Source of the DNA: Symbiodinium natans | Taxonomy: Eukaryota > Sar > Dinophyceae > Suessiales > Symbiodiniaceae | Assembly (NCBI GenBank): GCA_905221605.1 | Contig: CAJNDS010002258.1 | Coordinates: 260,501 to 324,500 of the forward strand | DNA length: 64,000 nucleotides | Reading direction: 5' to 3' | Shown here: positions 57,716 to 64,000 of the stretch, piece by piece | Numbering within the stretch: the stretch's first letter is position 1 | Layout of the letters: each line of letters begins with the position of its first letter | Translations under genes and position numbers: made by a program | The notes under the pieces: generated by a model | Told to the model about the DNA's origin: nothing | Databases searched by the model: none | Seen by the model: the letters and a program-made list of their open reading frames with translations, nothing else

Positions 57716-60700
57716 TTTATGTAATTATATGTATCTGTATCTGTATCTGTATCTGTGTATATATATATATACATATGTATGCATCTTAGTATGGTGTCGC
57801 AGGGATGAGTTTCGAGCCGCTGAGGGACCGGGAAGAGAAGAAGGAAGCCGGTGCTGAGAAGAACGAGAAGAAGGACTCCCGGGTGACGGGTCGGGGGGCC
57901 TTTGTAGGTCCCCCGAAGCGACTCGGGGCCTTTGCGTGTCCCTCTTGTGGCTTCTGCGTTATTTGGGGGCTTACTGGCACCTGAAAATAGTGAATCATGC
58001 ATATTCATCATTAAGCATTCGTGATTGATCATGAATTACTACTCAGTAGTCATGAATCATTGGCGCTATTCTTTTTGCAGTGGTGCTTGCAGTGCTACAG
58101 TCAGGGACTGATGCCGTGCAGAGGAGACCTTGGTACCCTGCGATTGCCTGATTGTCAGCGGCAGCGCAATTGTCAACGAAGCCACGCTCACAGGCTCAGC
58201 TGAGTCAATGCTGGGTTCGCTGGTGTAGCATTGCCAGCATTGCTGACGAAATCTGACGACCTCCTTGCTTCAGGCGAATCTGTGCCACAGATGAAAGACG
58301 CAATGGGCGCGGGCACAGATTCCAACTTGGTCGTGGATTGCTTCGGAAAGCACAGGCCGGGTGGGGGGGGGGGCAGCTACTTGCAGAATGTTGCATCGCG
58401 CGTAAAGATTTCATTGCGGTTGCAAGCCGTGTTCCCATGATTCCGAGGATACATGCGCTGTTTAGCGGAACAGCTCTCATCCAGACCACTGCTCCCGAAA
58501 GAAGCAAGAAGAAGTCAGATGGGGACATGAAGGACGCAAGCAGCCCACCGGATGACGGCATCGTATGCTTCGTCCTCCGAACTGGCTTCAACTCCTCCCA
58601 GGGCGAGTTGATGCGCATGATCGAGTTCTCAACTGAAAATGTCAGCGCTGACACAGTAGAGACCGCGCTGCAGCTCATGTTCCTTCTAGTTTTTGCCTTG
58701 GCTGCGGCCGGCTACGTCATGAACGCAGCGCTCAAGGACCCCACGCGACCGACATACAAGACCCTGATCCGGTGTACGCAGATCATCACGTCAGTCGTGC
58801 CACCTTCGCTTCCCATGCAGATGGCCTTCGCTGTAAACACAGCCCTGATGAGCCTGCTGAAAGCTGGAATTTACTGCACTGAACCCTTCCGGGTGCCCTT
58901 TGCTGGACGAGTCTCCCACTGCTTCTTTGACAAGAGACTCGGTCTGTCCTGGTGCAATTAGCTTACGGCTAGCGAGCAGCGGCTAGAGCGACACTGGGGG
59001 GCCAGCGGCGTAGGTGTTTCTGGCTGGGAAGCCGGTTCCTGTTCCCTTGTGCTTGTCTCATCTGTTCCTCTGTGTCAAGGACTGGCACTCTCACCTCGGA
59101 TCAGATGGTGGCTGTAGGGATGGTTAGCGCTGGCGCTTCGAAAGAGCCCGTGCCAAAGGCCACGGCCGTTAGTGAGGCGTCTACGATGGCTTGTGTCATC
59201 CTGGCCGGTTGCCACTCCCTGTCCCTTAGCGCATAAGACTGTGTTGCGGACAGCTTGCCGTGCTCCTTTCTACAAAGAAGCCATTGCTAAGAATCGAAGC
59301 TTTTGGGATTCCGGACCTCTTCTGGCCATAAAGGGCTTTTTCGGAATTCGGGCTACATGGCAGGCTACGGATTCTTGTGCTTGCTGCTGCATTCGCTGAC
59401 TTAGGATAGAGGTGGACAACAAGCTGTTGGGTGATCCCATCGAGGTAGCTGCATTGAGAGGCATTGGTTGGAGCTATCAACCAAGCAACAGCACGGCCTC
59501 GCCATCCAATTGGAGAGCCAAAGAGATCACCATTGCGCGACAAAAGGAGTTTATGGGAAGCCTGAAAGATGAGATAGAGTCAGACAAGAAGGAGAAGGAA
59601 GAGATCACGAAGAAGATAGCTGAGCTGGAGAAGAGCCTTGCCTTCAGCAAGCACTTTGGGCACTTCACTTCTGTGTTCTACAGGGGACTCTGCTGAATGC
59701 TCATGACTCGTAACTGCAGTCTTGTCATCAGGGAGTCGGACAGCTAAGGACCCTCAAGCAGGACAGACTAGAAGCAAGCAAGCTGTCCGTAGCGATCAAG
59801 CACCGCTTCCACTTCTCGTCCGATCTGCAAAGGATGAGCACGATTTGCAAAGTCACGTCGTCCGATGGGAAATGCCAGAATGGGATGTACAGCTTGGTCA
59901 AAGGCTCCCCCGAAGCCATCGGCGAACTATTGGTGGAGAAGCCAGGCTGGTACGAAGCGGCCTACAAGCGCATGGCTGAGCAAGGTCAGCGGGTACTAGC
60001 TTTGGCATACACACGCCTGACGGGTGATGCCTCAGATGCGGCCAATCGGCCGCGTTCCGAGATCGAGCGCCAGCTAACTTTCGGAGGTTTCATCGCTTTC
60101 AAGTGTGAGACGCGAAAGGACTCGATGCTGGTCGTCCGATCCCTGCAGGACTCAAGCCATGCCTGCGTCATGCTAACAGGTGATGCGCCGTTGACGGCCC
60201 TGAGTGTCGCCGTTGAAGTAGGCATCGCTCAGCATTCGCCTGAGAAGGCGTTAGTCTTAGCAGAAAAAGAGGACGGTGATCTAGAGTGGCGTCCGGCCAT
60301 CACTTCAAATGGCAGCACAGCCGAGCCCGTGCCCTTCGATGCCACTGGCGTCACGGCACTCAGCCAGGCACGTGATTTGATAATCACGGGCGCCCCGCTG
60401 GAAAAAGCATGGCAAGGCTTTGGTGAAAAGTTCCAGTCACAGCTGAGCTCTGTGGGGATTTTCGCCCGAATGTCGCCCTTCCAAAAGGAGCAGGTCATCC
60501 AAGCTGTACGAAAGAGCGAGAAGAGCTTCTCCTTCATGTGTGGTGATGGTGGGAATGACGTGGGTGCCCTGAAGGAGGCCGACGTCGGTCTCGCTCTGCT
60601 GAGCGGTTTTGGCAATGCCAACGTTGATGCGTCGAAGTCGGACAACGATGACAAGCCCCAGGAGGGCAAGGCGGAAGACCAGCTCGAAGCCATCCGGCGG

Positions 60701-63430
60701 GAGAACACCGCAAAAGCCCAGGAGATCATGCAGAAGTCCAAGGTGGAGCTTGAGCGGAAGAAGAAGGACTTAGTTGGCAAGCAGCAGGAGTGGATTCAAG
60801 AGGAGCTCGAAAGGCGACGGCAGGCCGGCGAAGACGTAGGGGTCATGGCCCAGTTCGCAGCCATGAAGACCGTCATGGGCCGCCTTCAGAGCGAGATGAA
60901 GAAGGAGCAGGAGCTGCAGCAGAAGAAGCACGGCAACGCCTTTGCAGCCGGTGCAGCCAAGTGGGCCGAGGGCCTTGATTCCATGGAGGACACCCCCATG
61001 GTGCAGCTGGGTGATGCCTCGACCGCGGCGCCTTTCACCTCGAGGACGCCCTCCATATCCTCCGTGGTGGACATTATCCGCCAGGGTCGCTGCACGTTAC
61101 TGTCTGCAGTGCAGCAGATGCAGATCATGATGCTGGAATCCATGATTGCAGCGTACACGATGTCAACAATGTCTGTGGACGGCACCCGCCCGTCTGAGCC
61201 GCAGATGATGGCGAGTGGAACCATGATTGGCGTCGCTTCGCTCGCCTTTTCCTTCGCAAAGCCCGTCGACCGCATGCACCGAGTTCGGCCCCTGTCCTCT
61301 GTGTTCCATCCTGCAAATCTCCTCAGCAACTTGGCATACAGTGACAAAATTTAAGTTTTTGTGGGAAAAAGCCAGGGGGACAGCCGTTGCAGCAGGCATG
61401 ATGGGCCAGCTGTTGATTCACCTCTTCTGCATGGTCTACATCGCCAACTTGGCGAAAGAGATCATGGGCGAAGAGGGTGTCAGGGAGGTCATCGAGTTCG
61501 AGAAGGAACTGCTTTTCTCAGATCCAGCCCTGAGAAAGCCGGAAAGCTAACCTGAGCTGCCCGTCTCCCTTCTGCACTGTCTCGGTTTTGCTCTTCATGG
61601 CTGACCCTAGCCGACTCTACATGACAACATGTGCTTCGTCAGCAGGAGCGTGACAAGCGCATCGCAGCCCTCACTGAGGCCCGGGCTGTTAGAGTCCCTC
61701 TGCACATACTATCACATACTCAGAAGCACCATTCTTGTTTCGTAGCCGGGAGGGCAGCTGAGAGACGGATCGTTGCATAGCCAGTTTGGCCCCCATGAAG
61801 GAGGAAATGTCAGAGTGGAATTGGTTCAGCTCTGTCCCCTTCAAGCCGCTTGGACTTGTTCAGTCGGCCTGAGGCTTTGTAAGCATCTGTAAGCGGAGGA
61901 AGCAGCAACTGGATGCTCGTTCCCCAAGCCCAATCTGGCAAACCTGGCCAAGGAATAACCTGCTGAACACCTGCTGCTGGTTGGTTGAGACTGCCCAGCA
62001 GGCCCGGGGCAGTCAGCATCCGGCTTTTACTCAACCTCTGGAGATTTCGGGAGGTGTCTGTCATCTTTGTGAACTACAAAGGCCCGGTGCGGCATGCAAG
62101 CTTCTCAAGACGCCAACATGTGCTCTCTGGAGGCAGACCGTGGATGAAGGGGCTGCTGGAGAACCAGCCGCGGCAAGACTGCATAGACCTGCATAGCGGA
62201 TCTTGTGGAAGGGCAACGCAAATGTCAGCAAATGTCAGCATTCCTGGGTACACAATCCCATGCAGGGGCGCCACACGATTTTTTTTGACAAGAGCAGTGG
62301 CAGAATGTAGCGGGGGCGTGAAGGCGCCTCCCAGCAGCTGGTTGTACCCCGTGGGTGAGGGTGGTTGGTATCTCCCTTCATGGCTTCCTTTCTAGCAGAG
62401 CGTCGGGAGTGCCCTCAGAAGAAGCCCGCAGAGAGTCAGCGGGCGCAGGGTGCGCGCCCGCCGTCACACGCTGTCGAGCGGGACAATCCTGCCCGATCGG
62501 TGCAAATTCACAAGAACGGCCGTGCATTGCATCACTGTGGTTGGGAGCGTAGTGGTGCGGTGTTGTTATGTTACTTCCCACTTTTAAAATCCACGTTCCA
62601 AACATTGTGTTGGAGTTCTGCCAGAGACTTGTCAGTGTGCGTACGAGCCAGCCACAGATTCTGAGGTTGTTCTTGTCGCTGTTCTCGTGTATTGGCATGG
62701 TCCTGCTCTTATCAGGGAGGTGCTCGAGCGCGAGATTTGCCAAGCCCAACAGATTGCAAGCGTGCATGCAGAGACGTGCACACGCGTACATGTGTTGCCG
62801 CGGACCGCAGGGTACTGTATACGCTAGTGTGCAAGGTCGCCGTGTGCGCCTGGGGGATTTTGCCCTGGCTCAACGACCTCTTGAACCTCGAAGTAGTTCC
62901 TGAAGAACTGCGGATGAAGGCGGGTCAGCCACAGGGTCCCCTTCAGCATCCATCAGGCAAATTATTGTGCACCTCCTCGTAAGGTCATCTACTGCCTGTT
63001 GCTGTCGCTAGTGGGCACATTCGTGTGGGATCGCCTGATGGCCTCGAACCAAGTTCTCAGCCGAACGGACGCATGCAAAAGGGAAGGCATAGCCAGTGCA
63101 GATCAACAGAGAAGAACCAATTGCGGCAGCACCCGGTTCGTGCGGAAATCTGCCCAGTCAAGCGAGGGTCGAGTGGGGTGCCCCGGCACTTCCATGCACT
63201 TGGAGGCCCAGAAATCTCCTAAAGGGGGTGCAGAGGCGCACACTGAAGTGTCACAGCCCAAGGCAGCCCTAGATCTCCAGAGATCCCCGCACATTGCGCT
63301 GACGTCCCATCACGAGCATCCGAGACGCAGCCTGAACGCTGCACCCTTCAAACTCCTTAAACCCAGAACCCTTCTGCCCATAGCGATAAGCGATTGCGGC
63401 GGCAGCGCGACCTGGGCCAAGCGAGGTTGA
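54665..63430 (+). CDS. P5A-type ATPase (ATP13A1/Spf1/PDR2 family)
   Basis: An ER P-type ATPase that in other eukaryotes extracts misplaced membrane helices. Exons: 54665-54725 and 55010 onward (tentative), about 55558-55663, 55788-55868, 55942-56045, 56505-56603, 58122-58193, 58274-58355, 58448-58933, 59080-59230, 59412 to about 59690, 59732-61340, 61393/61396-61531, 61953-62001, 62054-62081, 62133-62169, 62811-62919, 62984-63430. Landmarks: RVTPHANKGK; KYGTNVFDLPKPTF; LLPGDLISL; VPCDCLIVSGSAIVNEATLT, then GESVPQMKDAM; PPSLPMQMAFAVNT; CTEPFRVPFAGRV; DK|TGTLTSD, split by an intron; KLLGDPIEVAA; RFHFSSDLQRMS; KGSPEAI; MLTGDAPLTA; CGDGGNDVGALKEADVGLAL; LGDASTAAPFTSR; FVNYKGRPWMKGLLENQP. All resolved phases agree. 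The first two helices are missing, and the 3' end after WDRLM is open to TGA 63428-63430 without similarity. The 59412 exon carries a coiled-coil insert. Confidence 0.93.
56604..58121 (+). other. 1.5-kb ATPase intron with microsatellites
   Basis: A GC-AG intron between ...LHTKPP and EETLVPCD. It contains A9-(TA)n-(TCTA)n-(TA)n at about 56686-56735, CTGGAGT/CCCCAGA-rich repeat text at about 57040-57185, (TA)n at about 57684-57710 and (CTGTAT)n-(TA)n at about 57731-57776. No separate gene is seen. Confidence 0.75.
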
Positions 63431-64000
63431 GCAAAGCCATGCGAGGCTTAGTGAGGTTCAGGGAGGTCAAGCGGCCAGGCCCCGAACGCCGAAATTCTGT
63501 GGGGCCGCATGAGAGTGCCGAGCATCGATCATGTGCCGAGAGACCCCCGATCGCTTAAAATCGCTTAAACCCTAAGCCATCGGATCTGTAGGGAAGTCTT
63601 GTCAAGTGGTTGCCGCTGCTCGCGTAGAATAATCGACATTGTCCGTGTGCCTGTTGGAGGCTTCCTACAATACACCGTGCACTGTCAATGTTTGCCAGCC
63701 GAGAATTGCTTTGCAAACTCGCTTCGATTGTCACAGGGGGCTCAAGCCGAAGCCCATTGTAGCCCCCTCCCCCCCTAGCTGATGCGACGGGCTTCAGCAA
63801 CGCCATGATAAAGCCAGATGATGTGCCACCGCAGCTGCAGACGCAGGCCTCCTTTGCGCTTGGACTGGACCTCGCACTGGACAACCCGGAGCTCAATCCG
63901 AGCTTGAGCAGAATAGAATCCGAGGGCCCAAGTGGTATACAGGGCAGCATCTCACAGGCGGCGAGTTACCCAAAGGAATGGTCCTGGCGCCGAGTGTTCA
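63431..64000. other. no gene seen
   Basis: The final 0.57 kb shows short frames only. A minus-strand frame at 63555-63950 and a plus-strand frame running off the end have no motif. Confidence 0.35.

Noticed and set aside
61800-61870. Text WNWFSSVPFKPLGL resembling the end of P5A proteins
   Set aside because: It lies upstream of exons that encode earlier parts of the protein, so it cannot be the C-terminus in this order; treated as intron.
1-64000. Hundreds of 60-285-codon open frames on both strands
   Set aside because: They overlap each other, ignore the splice phases proven in the aligned genes and mostly lie in introns or antisense to exons; many start at GTG, CTG or TTG, which is not meaningful here.
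1-64000. tRNA, rRNA, CRISPR array or bacterial operon
   Set aside because: No cloverleaf with a clear anticodon arm, no regularly spaced repeat-spacer structure and no Shine-Dalgarno-led gene chain was seen; the gene structure is eukaryotic.
1-64000. Relict spliced-leader sequences in the genome copies
   Set aside because: I looked for the conserved dinoflagellate leader ending (TTTTGGCTCAAG) and found only short partial matches such as GGCTCAAG, which are expected by chance.

Overview
The window looks like nuclear DNA of a dinoflagellate. Genes are cut into many very small exons. Every intron I could place ends in AG, nearly always followed by G. About 27 of the 44 introns whose two ends I could fix by reading frame and family alignment start with GC, about 12 with GT and 5 with GA. 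All recognisable genes are on the + strand (a one-way gene array), separated and interrupted by low-complexity repeats. The species cannot be told from the sequence alone.

Layout. 0-4 kb: weakly supported exons, including one sulfotransferase-like exon. 4.5-7.8 kb: a repeat block with a degenerate AATTCGGC minisatellite, a 0.6 kb satellite that turns back on itself, 1.3 kb of degenerate TTTAGGG telomere-like repeat and four copies of a hairpin element; a 21-nt inverted motif marks both sides of most of it. 11.1-12.95 kb: a urea-transporter-like membrane protein. 13.26-27.48 kb: a bacterial-type asparaginyl-tRNA synthetase, resolved as 25 exons that join to an exact open frame of 415 codons. 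One 8.6 kb intron of this gene holds the exons of a threonine-rich, mucin-like gene on the same strand. 29.4-30.5 kb: a Trm9/ALKBH8-like SAM methyltransferase. 32.3-38.1 kb: exons of a major-facilitator transporter. In its middle lies a GC-rich gene of unknown function that reads as 573 aa once an intron carrying a near-perfect 130-bp inverted repeat is removed. 40.4-46.7 kb: two neighbouring paralogues of an unknown membrane protein that differ in intron content. 54.7-63.4 kb: a P5A-type ATPase (ATP13A1/Spf1/PDR2 family).

The genes do not form a pathway: transport (urea transporter, MFS, P5A ATPase), translation (AsnRS, tRNA methyltransferase) and unknown proteins are mixed. Exon calls rest on reading frames, family motifs and phase-compatible splice sites read by eye. 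First exons, UTRs and promoters could not be set for any gene.
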